A stretch of 20,528 nucleotides of DNA from an uncultured Sulfitobacter sp. (GCA_937923365.1 CALAIJ010000053.1:1-20528); one strand, 5' to 3'. Numbered from the stretch's first letter, positions 1 to 8,100 are shown. A program made the numbers and translations. Notes: generated by a model from the sequence alone, not told the origin.

Positions 1-578
1 GCTTGGGGCAGGGCCAATGCGATGGCGGGCAGTGTCAGCGCGTGCAGGCCCGCCAGTATCCCTTTGTCCCAGCCAATGAACCCGCCCGCCGAGAACCAGC
101 GCAGATTGATCGCAAAGATCAGCACCAGCATCATCGCAAACCAGAAGTTCGGCACCGCCACGCCCAGTTGCGTGGCCCCCATGACGCCGATGTCGCCTGC
201 CTGCCCGCGGCGCGATGCGGCGTAGATGCCCGCGGGGAAGGCAATCAGGGTGCTCAGCGCCAGGGCATAAAGCGCCAGCGGCAAGGACACCCACATGCGC
301 GCCGCGATCATCTCGGACACAGGTGTGCGGTAGGTGTAGGAGGTGCCGAAATCTCCGGTCAGCAAGCCACCCGCCCAGGCAAAGTACCGTTCGATTTTGG
401 ACACATCAAGGCCAAGCTCGGCGCGCAACGCGGCGAGCGTTTCAGGCTGTGCGTTCATGCCCAGCATGAAAGACGCCGGATCACCCGGGGCCACTTCGAT
501 CACGAAAAAGATCACCACCGAGGCGACAATCAGGCTGATCACCAGCGACAGAAATCTTTTGAGGGTATAGCGCAGCAT
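1..578 (-). CDS. ABC transporter permease, DppB type (partial, C-terminus off the left edge)
   Basis: This is the first 192 residues of an inner-membrane permease of the dipeptide/oligopeptide/nickel ABC importer class. The N-terminus MLRYTLKRF, a hydrophobic first helix (about residues 10-28), the APGDPA segment after it and the LGLD...RYF..W..G...GDFGTSY block are the standard DppB opening. Further hydrophobic helices follow around residues 105-125 and 140-160. The EAA loop that contacts the ATPase would lie beyond the window edge. No strong Shine-Dalgarno is visible before the ATG, but the start matches the family. The binding-protein gene on the same strand at 2400-3878 is its probable partner, although an opposite-strand gene and a terminator lie between them. 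The class is confident; the substrate is not known. Confidence 0.9.
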   Translation of the reverse strand, partial: MLRYTLKRFLSLVISLIVASVVIFFVIEVAPGDPASFMLGMNAQPETLAALRAELGLDVSKIERYFAWAGGLLTGDFGTSYTYRTPVSEMIAARMWVSLPLALYALALSTLIAFPAGIYAASRRGQAGDIGVMGATQLGVAVPNFWFAMMLVLIFAINLRWFSAGGFIGWDKGILAGLHALTLPAIALALPQ

Positions 579-626
579 TGCACAGACGTTAGGCCCGCCG
601 CGTGAGGGCGTCCAGCGCATATGTGA

Positions 627-647
627 CACCTTTTAGGTGGTGCACCT
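627..647. repeat. Short tripartite inverted repeat upstream of the permease
   Basis: CACCT (627-631), AGGTG (635-639) and CACCT (643-647) alternate with 3-base spacers, and the last two include the 8-base palindrome GGTGCACC (639-646). It lies about 50-70 bases upstream of the permease start, so it could be an operator. It is too short to rule out chance. Confidence 0.2.
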
Positions 648-781
648 TGCTGCTTGTTGATGTGCGTGCGGTCAGGTTCCCATCAAAGACACTGTGAAAA
701 GCGGCACTGTGAGCGTACTCAGAAGGTTCAATAAATTTTACCAATGCGCAGAAATAGACAATGCACCGAAGTCGGTCTTAG

Positions 782-980
782 GACGGTTGGCCTCGCAACA
801 ATGATGACACCACTGCTGCCGAAGCAACCGATGGTGATACGTCCTCCGGTGCAAAGGCTGATGGTGGCGAAGACAACACCACCGAAGAAACCAAGATGAT
901 CAACACGTTCAATCTGCAGTGCAGCCACAACCTTGACACACTGGTGTCCGAAGCTGCTGCCGGTCTTGACGGCACGCGCT
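782..980 (+). pseudogene. Possible gene remnant: acidic reading frame without a start codon
   Basis: The frame is open for 65 residues and ends with TAA at 978-980, shortly before a plus-strand terminator. An in-frame TAG sits immediately before it (779-781), and the first ATG in frame is only about 30 residues from the end. The translation is rich in Asp, Glu, Thr, Ala and Gly, with two Asp/Thr-rich clusters, then a segment NTFNLQCSHNLDTLVSEAAAG. This composition would fit the tail of a secreted or surface protein whose 5' part has been lost or shifted out of frame. I do not recognise a family. It could equally be an untranslated RNA ending at the terminator, or simply chance. Confidence 0.25.
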
Positions 981-1006
981 AAACCTTTGCCGGTTTGACG
1001 ATACGG

Positions 1007-1033
1007 AAAAGGGTGCCTTCGGGCGCCCTTTTT
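1007..1033 (+). terminator. Rho-independent terminator with TTCG loop
   Basis: The stem AAAAGGGTGCC / GGCGCCCTTTT (one G-T wobble) closes a TTCG tetraloop and runs into TTTTT. There is no intact plus-strand gene before it, only the acidic reading frame ending at 980. It implies that something is, or was, transcribed rightward here. The AAAA on its left side would also let it work on the minus strand. Confidence 0.8.
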
Positions 1034-1053
1034 CATGCGTGGTGGCGTGCTAG

Positions 1054-2169
1054 ATGTGGCTCATGACACAACCGCGTTTCATCGGGCACGAAATCTACCG
1101 TGGCTCCAGCTATGGGCGGTGGCATCCTTTACGGGTGCCGCGTGTGTCCACAGTCATGGATCTCGCGCGGGCGCTGGGCTGGTTGCCTGATGCGCAGTTT
1201 ATCACTTCGCCACGTGCCAAGCCTGCCGCCCTCACCGCGTTTCATACCGCCGACTATGTCGCCGCGCTGCAACGGGTCGAGGCTACGCAGGAAGCAAGCG
1301 CCACCGACCGCACCCGCCACGACATCGGAAGTGTCACCAACCCTGTCTTCCCGGAGATTTTCCGCAGGCCCGCCACAGCGGCGGGCGGGTCCATCCTTGC
1401 CGGAGAGTTGCTGCGTGACGGGGGCGTCATCTACAACCCCGCAGGCGGGACGCATCACGGACTGCCGGATCGGGCCAACGGGTTTTGTTACCTCAACGAC
1501 CCCGTTCTTGCCGTGCTCAGCCTGCGGCATCACGGCGTGCGGCGGATCGCATATGTCGACATCGACGCGCATCACCCTGACGGCGTCGAGGTCGGCATGG
1601 GCGGCGACCCTGAGTGCCTGATGATCTCTGTGCACGAGGATCGACTGTGGCCGCGCACCGGGCATCTGGAGAATGATGGTGGTGGCAACGGCTTCAACCT
1701 GCCTGTCCCGCGCGGGTTCAACGATACGGAGATGGCGTTCGTTCGCGATGCGCTTATCCTGCCAAAGGTGTGGGCGTTCCAGCCTGATGCGATCGTGTTT
1801 CTATGTGGCGCAGATGCGGTCGAGGAAGACCCGCTGTCGCATCTGTCGCTCTCTAACAACGCTCATTGGGACATGTTGCGTAGCTTGATGGGGGTCGCCC
1901 CGCGTTTGCTGGTACTGGGCGGAGGTGGCTATAACCCGTGGTCCGTGGGGCGGCTCTGGACCGGCGTCTGGGGTGTGTTGAATGGGCATGAGATGCCTGA
2001 GGTTTTGCCGCCAAAGGCAGAGGCTGTGCTACGCGCCCTGACGTTTGAGGGCAATAAACGTGGGCGCAATCCGCCCGAGCATTGGTTCACGACGCTGCGG
2101 GACGCGCCGCGCGACGGGGCGGTGCGGGATGTGGTGAAAGACGCGGTGGCGGAACTGTTGAAACGGTGA
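1054..2169 (+). CDS. Histone-deacetylase-like amidohydrolase (AcuC/class I HDAC family)
   Basis: A 371-residue zinc amidohydrolase that should hydrolyse an acyl-amide, such as acetyl-lysine or an acetylated polyamine. The HDAC signatures are in order: the tandem catalytic His H134-H135 in GGTHHG, the GFCYLND block (143-149), zinc ligands D171 and H173 in DIDAHH, third zinc ligand D254 in GADAVEEDPL, and the catalytic Tyr Y293 in GGGGYN. The usual HHGDG is HHPDG here (P175). The ATG at 1054 and a second at 1063 are both possible; neither has a strong ribosome binding site. The gene sits alone on the plus strand between a peptide-type permease and its likely binding protein, with a hairpin after it. 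The substrate is inferred only by family; 'acetoin utilization' would be a name without support here. Confidence 0.9.
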   Translation: MWLMTQPRFIGHEIYRGSSYGRWHPLRVPRVSTVMDLARALGWLPDAQFITSPRAKPAALTAFHTADYVAALQRVEATQEASATDRTRHDIGSVTNPVFPEIFRRPATAAGGSILAGELLRDGGVIYNPAGGTHHGLPDRANGFCYLNDPVLAVLSLRHHGVRRIAYVDIDAHHPDGVEVGMGGDPECLMISVHEDRLWPRTGHLENDGGGNGFNLPVPRGFNDTEMAFVRDALILPKVWAFQPDAIVFLCGADAVEEDPLSHLSLSNNAHWDMLRSLMGVAPRLLVLGGGGYNPWSVGRLWTGVWGVLNGHEMPEVLPPKAEAVLRALTFEGNKRGRNPPEHWFTTLRDAPRDGAVRDVVKDAVAELLKR

Positions 2170-2211
2170 AACTGCCCCAAGCACGGAACCAAGGCCCTTG
2201 GGCCGCCGTGC

Positions 2212-2245
2212 AGCGCCAGCCCCTCCCACGGGCTGGCGCTTTGGT
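2212..2245 (+). terminator. Hairpin after the HDAC-like gene
   Basis: A perfect 11-bp stem, AGCGCCAGCCC (2212-2222) with GGGCTGGCGCT (2230-2240), and a 7-base loop, followed by only three T's. It lies about 40 bases after the HDAC stop codon and is probably its terminator, though the T-tract is poor. Confidence 0.6.
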
Positions 2246-2346
2246 GAGGCTGGGTGATTCATAGATAGGGCACACTGTTTGGCACAATAAAGTAGCAAAG
2301 AGCTATCGTCACATGCGCCATCCCAGGGGCTGGCAATGTTCCTTAC

Positions 2347-2377
2347 AAAAAAGGGCCCCCGCGAACGGAGGCCCTTT
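2347..2377 (-). terminator. Rho-independent terminator of the substrate-binding protein gene
   Basis: AAAGGGCC (2350-2357) pairs with GGCCCTTT (2370-2377) around a 12-base loop. On the minus strand the stem is followed by six T's (AAAAAA at 2347-2352). It lies just past the stop codon of the binding-protein gene. It would end that transcript before the permease, so the two transporter genes are probably separate units. Confidence 0.85.
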
Positions 2378-2399
2378 CAATCGCTCTTAGACAGCCCTG

Positions 2400-3878
2400 T
2401 TACTCAGACCAGCTGACCCCTGTCAGGTCATTCGCCTGCGTCGGTGCGTCCTTCCACAGGCCTTGCACGCCTGCTTTTGCAACCGTGGGCACGGCCAGTT
2501 GGAACAGATACCCGTTCACATAATCATCCGAGATGATCTTCTGTGCCTCGCCCATCATCTGGGTGCGCATGTCTGGGTCCGTCTCCACGTTCAGTTTGGC
2601 GATGAGGTCTTGGAAACCCGCATTGTCGTACTGGAAATAGTAGTCGGGATTGGCGTAAATGCCGATGTCCATGGGCTCGGTATGGCTGACGATGGTGAGC
2701 CCAAAGTTCTTGCCCTTGAACACTGTCTCCAACCACTGCGCCCATTCGACATTGGTGATCTCGGCCTTGATGCCGACCTGTGCCAGTTGCGCTGCGATGA
2801 TCTCTCCACCGCGTCGTGCGTAGGACGGGGGCGGCAGATGCAGTGTCGTCTCGAACCCGTCGGCAAAGCCAGCCTCGGCCAGCAACATCTTGGCCTTTTC
2901 GGGGTCGTAGTTGGACTGGCCTGTCAGATCTACATAGGCAGGATTGTGCGGCGCAAAGTGTGTGCCGATGGGCGTGCCCAGCCCGAACATCGCGCCATCA
3001 ATGATGGCTTGGCGGTCGATGGCATGGGCCACGGCCTGACGCACCTTTACGTTGTCAAAGGGCGGCATCTTGTTGTTGGTGGACAAGATCGTCTCACCCT
3101 CGGTGGAGCCAACCAATACCTGAAAGCGCGGGTCTGCTTCGAATTGCGGCAGGTTCTCGGGCGCGGGAAAGCCGCTGAACACGTCGACATCTTCGGCCAT
3201 CACGGCGGCAAATGCGGCGGTGGGGTCAGAGATGAACTTGAACGTGGCTTTGGCAAGCGCGGGTGCATCGCCCCAGTAAGCGTCGTTGCGCACCAGCTCG
3301 ACTTTGTCGCCCTGGGTCCAGCTGGCGAATTTGAACGCGCCTGTGCCGATAGGCATCTGCTTGATGTTCTCGATGGACTCTGGTGCGACGATAACCGCAT
3401 CGCCCCACGCGAGGTTGAACAGCATGTTGCCGTTCTGCTCGGACAGTTTGATCTCGACCGTGCCTGCGTCGATGACGTTGACCTCGGCGATGGCGGCATA
3501 CAGCGCTTTCTGCGCGTTGGCAGATTCCTCGGCGTTGATACGATCAAGCGAGAATTTCACATCCTCCGCGTCCATCGTGGTGCCGTCGTGGAAGGTCACA
3601 CCGCTGCGCAGTTTGAAGGTGTAGGTCAGCCCGTCGTCCGAAATCTCCCAGGATTCCGCCAGCCCCGGCACGACCGATCCGTCGGCCATAAACCGCGTCA
3701 GCCCTTCGAACACGTTGGAATACAGCACCGAATCGATAGCCCCTGCCGCGGCAGAGGTTGGATCCATGTGCGGTGGCTCAAGCTGGATGGCGACGGTGAT
3801 ATCGTCCTTGGCAAGCGCGCCGCCTGCCACAAGGGCTGCGGTGCTGACGCCAAGGATCAGACTGCGAAAATGGAACAT
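2400..3878 (-). CDS. ABC transporter substrate-binding protein, family 5 (peptide/opine/nickel type)
   Basis: A 492-residue periplasmic receptor for a peptide-class ABC importer. Residues 1-23 form a Sec signal peptide (hydrophobic core LILGVSTAALVAGGALA, likely cut after ALA). The mature part carries the SBP_bac_5 pattern: LEPPHMDP near the start, the VLYSNVFEGLTRF and LAESWEISDDGLTYTFKLR blocks, FHDGTTMDAEDVKFSL, and VRQAVAHAIDRQAI in lobe 2. A GGGAG ribosome binding site sits about 9 bases before the ATG. The gene has its own terminator. The partner permease is probably the DppB-like gene at the left edge. The ligand cannot be read from sequence; nearby deacylases suggest a peptide or N-acylated amine. 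Confidence 0.92.
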   Translation of the reverse strand: MFHFRSLILGVSTAALVAGGALAKDDITVAIQLEPPHMDPTSAAAGAIDSVLYSNVFEGLTRFMADGSVVPGLAESWEISDDGLTYTFKLRSGVTFHDGTTMDAEDVKFSLDRINAEESANAQKALYAAIAEVNVIDAGTVEIKLSEQNGNMLFNLAWGDAVIVAPESIENIKQMPIGTGAFKFASWTQGDKVELVRNDAYWGDAPALAKATFKFISDPTAAFAAVMAEDVDVFSGFPAPENLPQFEADPRFQVLVGSTEGETILSTNNKMPPFDNVKVRQAVAHAIDRQAIIDGAMFGLGTPIGTHFAPHNPAYVDLTGQSNYDPEKAKMLLAEAGFADGFETTLHLPPPSYARRGGEIIAAQLAQVGIKAEITNVEWAQWLETVFKGKNFGLTIVSHTEPMDIGIYANPDYYFQYDNAGFQDLIAKLNVETDPDMRTQMMGEAQKIISDDYVNGYLFQLAVPTVAKAGVQGLWKDAPTQANDLTGVSWSE

Positions 3879-4005
3879 GAGGTAACTCCCAGTTGTTGAT
3901 TGCCGTCAGCGTAGCGGGTTTGATCCCTCTGCGCAAAGGCGATTGATCTGGCGGCGGCGCGGCGCTATTGCGGCAGTCTTTCACGCAGCCCGTACGAGGT
4001 CCGGC

Positions 4006-5271
4006 ATGGCACAACCTTCCCACACGCTTGGCGTCGATTTTGGCACCTCCAATTCCGCCGTGGGATTCGCGAAGGCGGGTAAGGCGCGGCTTATTGACCT
4101 TGAGACCGATGCGCAGACCATGCCAACGGCTGTGTTCTTTGACTTTGACGCCAGGAAAATCGTCTATGGCGCGCCTGCACAGGCGGCGCTGATCGCGGGC
4201 GAAGAGGGGCGCTATATGCGTGCACTCAAAGGTCTGCTTGGCACAGGCTTGATGCGCGAAAGCCGAATGCTGCTGGGCCGCCGCATGGATTTCATCGATA
4301 TCATCGGCGACTTTCTGGCCGAGATGAAGCGCCGCGCAGAGACCGCAACAGGCACCACGTTCGAGCGTGCCTTGTCCGGTCGCCCCGTTCTGTTTCACAG
4401 CGCCAGTGCCGCGCGCAACGCGCAGGCCGAGGTTGATCTGCGCGATTGCTATCTGGCAGCCGGATTCAAAGACGTCGCGTTTATGCCGGAGCCAGAGGCC
4501 GCAGCCCTTGCCAACCGCGATGTGCTGCACCCAGGTGATGTGGGTCTGATCGTCGATATTGGTGGCGGCACATCCGACTTTACCCTGTTTCGCCAGAAAG
4601 GTGAGGGGATCGATGTCATTGCCAGCAATGGTTTGCGTCTGGGGGGCACGGACTTTGACCGCGCACTTAGTCTGGGGCAGGTGATGCCGCTGCTGGGCCA
4701 TGGCAGCCAGATAAAGCACGCCTTCGGGTCCGGGACGCATGCGGCCCCCAACGCGATCTTTGCCGACCTCGCGACATGGCAGAAAATCCCGTTCCTCTAC
4801 GGGGCCGACACACGGCGGCTGGTGGCCGATCTGGTCAAATACGCAGCCGAGCCCGACAAGCTGCAACGCCTAAGGCATGTTCTGGAAGATCAGCTGGGCC
4901 ACGACGTTGCTTTTGCTGTCGAGGCGGGCAAGATCGCCGCCAACGATTCCAAGGCGCTGGCCTTGCCAGAGATCGATTTGTCCGTGTTAGAGACGGGTTT
5001 GCGGGTGCCACTGCCCGCCGCATTGCTGGTGCATTCATTGACCGGAATGGCGGAGGAGATTGCAGATGCAGGGCTGGCCACGCTGCAAGGCACCGGCCTT
5101 GATCCGCAGGATGTCACACGGCTTGTGCTGGTGGGGGGCTCCAGCCTGATGGGGGTCGTGAATCAGGCTCTAACAAGGGTCTTTCCGCAGGCAGAAGTGC
5201 ATCAGGGTGCCGCCCTGACGGCGATAGTGGACGGGCTGGCGATGGCATCGGCAGATGCGTTTGCCACCTGA
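4006..5271 (+). CDS. Hsp70-family chaperone-like protein, YegD type
   Basis: A 421-residue Hsp70/actin-fold ATPase close in layout to E. coli YegD. Phosphate-1 loop: DFGTSNS near residues 11-17. Phosphate-2 loop: DIGGGTSDF from D184. Adenosine motif: VGGSS from V376. It is far shorter than DnaK (about 640) and lacks the C-terminal substrate-binding and lid domains, so it is not a classical chaperone. The start at 4006 is preferred over an upstream in-frame start because GAGG lies 7 bases ahead and the first beta strand follows directly. It is divergent from the binding-protein gene and converges on the M20 gene. Its cellular role is not established in the family. Confidence 0.9.
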   Translation: MAQPSHTLGVDFGTSNSAVGFAKAGKARLIDLETDAQTMPTAVFFDFDARKIVYGAPAQAALIAGEEGRYMRALKGLLGTGLMRESRMLLGRRMDFIDIIGDFLAEMKRRAETATGTTFERALSGRPVLFHSASAARNAQAEVDLRDCYLAAGFKDVAFMPEPEAAALANRDVLHPGDVGLIVDIGGGTSDFTLFRQKGEGIDVIASNGLRLGGTDFDRALSLGQVMPLLGHGSQIKHAFGSGTHAAPNAIFADLATWQKIPFLYGADTRRLVADLVKYAAEPDKLQRLRHVLEDQLGHDVAFAVEAGKIAANDSKALALPEIDLSVLETGLRVPLPAALLVHSLTGMAEEIADAGLATLQGTGLDPQDVTRLVLVGGSSLMGVVNQALTRVFPQAEVHQGAALTAIVDGLAMASADAFAT

Positions 5272-5285
5272 GGCAGGTCGGCCTG

Positions 5286-5345
5286 AGCCCCACCTTACCA
5301 GCCAGGCGCGCCCCTCGTAAGGTGGGCCTCTGGCCCACCCGGTGG
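5286..5345. repeat. REP-like nested palindrome between convergent genes
   Basis: CCCACCTTAC (5289-5298) is the exact inverted partner of GTAAGGTGGG (5317-5326), extendable to 14 bp with one mismatch. The right arm also forms a second hairpin, GTGGGCC with GGCCCAC (about 5322-5338), so two mutually exclusive folds exist. There is no T-tract. Its position between two converging stops and the GGTGGGC / GCCCACC motif resemble repeated extragenic palindromes. It may act as a shared terminator or mRNA stabiliser. Copy number elsewhere is unknown. Confidence 0.55.
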
Positions 5346-5356
5346 CGGGACGCAAT

Positions 5357-6631
5357 TCAGGTTTTGGGTAACAGCAAGCTCTCTAGGGCTGCACCCATGA
5401 CCTGTGCGCTTTCCACCATATCGTTGATGCCGATGTATTCATCGGGTTTGTGCGCAAGCTCCAGAATGCCAGGCCCGTAGGCGATGCAGTTCTTGAGCTT
5501 GCCGATACGGTCGATGTGCTTTTGATCGTAGGTCCCGGGAGAGGCGACGTATTCCGGTGTCACCCCCATCACGTCCTGAATGGCCTTTGCCACGGTCTGC
5601 ACCACGGGGGCATCGCGGTCGGTCATGGACGGCAGGACGGAGTTGATCTCGGTCAGTTCATATTCGAAATCCGGACGGGTGGCGCGCAGACCTTCCAACA
5701 GGCCTGTGACCTCATCGCGGACCTGATCCAGCGGCTCTTCCACCAAAAAGCGGCGGTCAATCACGATTCGGCAAGAATCCGGCACGCAATGCGCAGGCAG
5801 CCCCGTGAAATCGTCGTCCTGTTCGCGCTGCCCGCCATGAATGGAGTTGATGTTCATCGTGGAAGACCGCGCCCCTTCAGGGACCACGGGCATATCCGTG
5901 GTGCGCGCCGCCATTGCGGGGAACAGCTTGTCCTCGAATTCGCCCAGCACGGCCCCCATATGGCGCACCGCGCAATCGCCCAGAAAAGGCATGGAGCCGT
6001 GGGCAATCTCGCCCTTCGTCTCAATCTCGGCCCACCAGCCGCCGCGATGGCCCAGACAGATGCGGTCTTTGTTCAAGGGCTCGGGGATGATGACGTGCTG
6101 CACACGGTCAGGGTTGAAATAGCCTTGCTCTGCCAGATAGGCGACGCCGCCGTAGCCGCCTGATTCCTCGTCCGCCGTGCCGGAAATTTCAATCGCGCCC
6201 GCAAACTCGGGATGTGTCTCTATGAAGGCTTCAGCCGCGATGATGGAGGCTGCAAGACCGCCTTTCATATCGCAAGTGCCGCGGCCATAAATCTTGCCAT
6301 CAGCGATTTCGGCACCAAAGGGATCGAAGGTCCAGCCGGAGCCAACCTCCACCACATCTGTATGGCTGTTGAAATGCACGCAATCGCCAGAATGGGTGCC
6401 AGCGCGCCGCGCGATGATGTTCCAGCGCGGATATTTTTCGCTGTCACCGGGGGTGCCATGGGCGCGGATCAGTTCGGTCTCGAAACCGTGGGCGCGCAAC
6501 CGCTTGTCCAGATATTCGCAGATCAACCTGTAGTCCTGACCCGGAGGGTTCAGGGTAGGAATACGGATCAGATCCTGTGTCAGGGCGATCAGGTCGTCGC
6601 GTTTGGCGGAGATGGCGTTTGAAAGGTTCAT
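5357..6631 (-). CDS. M20-family deacylase/peptidase (ArgE/DapE-like)
   Basis: A 424-residue cytoplasmic metallohydrolase that cleaves an amide bond, as in N-acetylornithine deacetylase or succinyl-diaminopimelate desuccinylase. The dinuclear metal-site residues can be placed: H90 and D92 in HTD, D121 in RGTCDMKGG, the catalytic Glu pair E155/E156 in ADEESGG, E184 in IIPEP, and a late His in LAHKPDEYIG. The dimerisation lid contains the conserved HGSMPFLG. The gene lies 63 bases after the class V PLP enzyme on the same strand and is probably cotranscribed with it. Given that pairing and the peptide-type transporter nearby, a catabolic rather than an arginine- or lysine-biosynthetic role is more likely. 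No clear Shine-Dalgarno precedes the ATG. Confidence 0.9.
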   Translation of the reverse strand: MNLSNAISAKRDDLIALTQDLIRIPTLNPPGQDYRLICEYLDKRLRAHGFETELIRAHGTPGDSEKYPRWNIIARRAGTHSGDCVHFNSHTDVVEVGSGWTFDPFGAEIADGKIYGRGTCDMKGGLAASIIAAEAFIETHPEFAGAIEISGTADEESGGYGGVAYLAEQGYFNPDRVQHVIIPEPLNKDRICLGHRGGWWAEIETKGEIAHGSMPFLGDCAVRHMGAVLGEFEDKLFPAMAARTTDMPVVPEGARSSTMNINSIHGGQREQDDDFTGLPAHCVPDSCRIVIDRRFLVEEPLDQVRDEVTGLLEGLRATRPDFEYELTEINSVLPSMTDRDAPVVQTVAKAIQDVMGVTPEYVASPGTYDQKHIDRIGKLKNCIAYGPGILELAHKPDEYIGINDMVESAQVMGAALESLLLPKT

Positions 6632-6694
6632 AACGCTATCGTCGCTGTATGGGGCGGGCGTTGCAATGAGTTTATTGGAAGGGTGAACGGGGGG

Positions 6695-7948
6695 TCAGTC
6701 CGTCATTTCTTTCATCGCGCCCAGTAGCGCGCGGACCTCGTCCAATGTGTTGTAGTGGCAGAGCGATACGCGCACGGCGGCCTCCAGCCCCAATGGCGTC
6801 AGAATGTTGCCAGAGTAGTGATCGGCCTTGCGAGTGTGCGTGCGAATGCCCTGATCGTTCAGCGCGGTCACGATGTCAGGGGCGGCCATGCTATCCAGTG
6901 CAAAGCAGACGAGACCTTCGCGGTCGGGGTTCTCAGTGCCGCCAAGGATGGTCACGCCCGGCAGGTCGGCCAGCCCGGGCAGGTTGCCAGTGCCGTGGAT
7001 CATGGCTTGGGTCAGGTCATGCTCATGGGCGTGAATGGCGGCTCCTGCGGCTTCGATCCTGTCGCGGGCGTCCGTCGCGTCCGACACTTCGCCCCCCAGC
7101 CATTCGAAGTAGCGCACCACATCAGAGAAGGTCGCATAAGCGCCCGTATCCCGCGTGCCCATCTCCCAGCTTTCGCGAGGGCCGTTCATCAACTGCTCCA
7201 CGTTCAGTGCGGTCAGGCGGTCAGACACCCAAGCCACGCCGTATCCATGGCGCGAGAAGACCTTGTAGGGTGAGACGACGTAGCCATCCACACCGTAAGA
7301 CGCGATGTCGATATGCCCGTGGCTGGCGTGCTGGATACCATCGACAAAGATAAAGGCCTCGGGTGCGACAGCGCGGATGGCCGCTGCGATGCCGGCCACA
7401 TCATTGCCGATGCCCGTCACCGGCGAAGTATGCAGGATCGTGGCGACCCGTACCTCAGGTGTCACGGCGGCGGCATAGGCGGCGGGCGTGACTTGCCCCG
7501 TGGCATCGTCATGGGTGACGTTGATGTAGGGCTTACCCGCCTCTGTCGCCCAGTGGTGCGCGGCAGAGCGGGAGGCGGGATGCTCCACACTGCTGCCCAG
7601 CACAGCACCGCCTTTGGCGCTGCCCATCACCATGGTGCGGATCAGACGGAAGGTCAGCTCGGTCCCGCTTTCGCCGACAAAGAACTGCCCGTCAGGTGCG
7701 TTAAAGAACAGCGCCATGTCCGCCTTGGCCTGTTTGATTACCTCGACCAACGCATGGGACGCAGGGTTGTCGCGGCCTTGGTTGTCCGGCACGGCGGCAA
7801 ACCTGGTTGATGTCTCCACCGCTGATTTCAGCGTCAGCGCGCCGCCTGCATTCTCGAAAAAGATACGCGGACCCGTGAACGGGCATTCCGACACATGGGC
7901 AAAACGGTCACGAATGGCGGAGGTCAATGTAGGTGAGGTGGTAATCAT
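6695..7948 (-). CDS. Class V PLP-dependent aminotransferase-fold enzyme (cysteine-desulfurase-like)
   Basis: A 417-residue fold-type I PLP enzyme of the class V (SufS/CsdA, isopenicillin epimerase, kynureninase) group. Residues seen: D203 and Q206 in FVDGIQHASHG (pyridine ring contacts), and the Schiff-base Lys K229 in VVSPYKVF. FFENAGGA near the N-terminus matches the substrate-loop start. I see no obvious flexible-loop active-site Cys of the SufS type, so sulfur transfer is doubtful and another reaction on an amino acid is possible. The ATG at 7948 is chosen because AAGGG lies about 8 bases before it; an upstream in-frame start would add 22 residues of poor quality. It is first in a pair with the M20 deacylase and divergent from the FNT channel gene. 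Confidence 0.85.
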   Translation of the reverse strand: MITTSPTLTSAIRDRFAHVSECPFTGPRIFFENAGGALTLKSAVETSTRFAAVPDNQGRDNPASHALVEVIKQAKADMALFFNAPDGQFFVGESGTELTFRLIRTMVMGSAKGGAVLGSSVEHPASRSAAHHWATEAGKPYINVTHDDATGQVTPAAYAAAVTPEVRVATILHTSPVTGIGNDVAGIAAAIRAVAPEAFIFVDGIQHASHGHIDIASYGVDGYVVSPYKVFSRHGYGVAWVSDRLTALNVEQLMNGPRESWEMGTRDTGAYATFSDVVRYFEWLGGEVSDATDARDRIEAAGAAIHAHEHDLTQAMIHGTGNLPGLADLPGVTILGGTENPDREGLVCFALDSMAAPDIVTALNDQGIRTHTRKADHYSGNILTPLGLEAAVRVSLCHYNTLDEVRALLGAMKEMTD

Positions 7949-8012
7949 CAGGCTGCCCTTTATGAAATCTGACTGCATCATTGCGTCTCTCTTGGCGCAT
8001 GCAAGGCGTTTC

Positions 8013-8029
8013 ACGACATTTCCTGTCGT
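8013..8029. promoter_or_regulatory. Small palindrome in the divergent intergenic region
   Basis: ACGACA (8013-8018), a 5-base spacer, then TGTCGT (8024-8029): an exact dyad of the size of a dimeric regulator's operator. It lies between the divergent starts of the class V PLP gene (7948) and the FNT gene (8101). No regulator gene is adjacent, so the assignment is speculative. Confidence 0.3.
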
Positions 8030-8100
8030 ATTGCCCTGTCAGCATGGCTGTGACGCCCTATGTCACCGGTATCGCAAGACAAACAGGAGCGCGCCGCCCG

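Larger units (their letters stand above)
579..1053. other. 475-bp intergenic stretch between permease and HDAC-like gene
   Basis: This gap between two divergent genes holds a short inverted repeat near 627-647, an acidic plus-strand reading frame without a start codon (782-980) and a rho-independent terminator (1007-1033). No complete recognisable gene was found on either strand. The minus-strand frame across 728-1036 begins inside the terminator and has no family features, so it is not called. Confidence 0.6.

Noticed and set aside
3..605. 200-residue plus-strand open frame
   Set aside because: Antisense to the permease; Gln/His/Arg-rich shadow without motifs.
728..1036. 102-residue minus-strand frame in the intergenic gap
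   Set aside because: It starts inside a terminator hairpin, has no ribosome binding site and no family features.
2463..3899. 478-residue plus-strand open frame
   Set aside because: It is antisense to the substrate-binding protein gene, which has a signal peptide and family motifs; the long frame is a by-product of GC-rich codon use.
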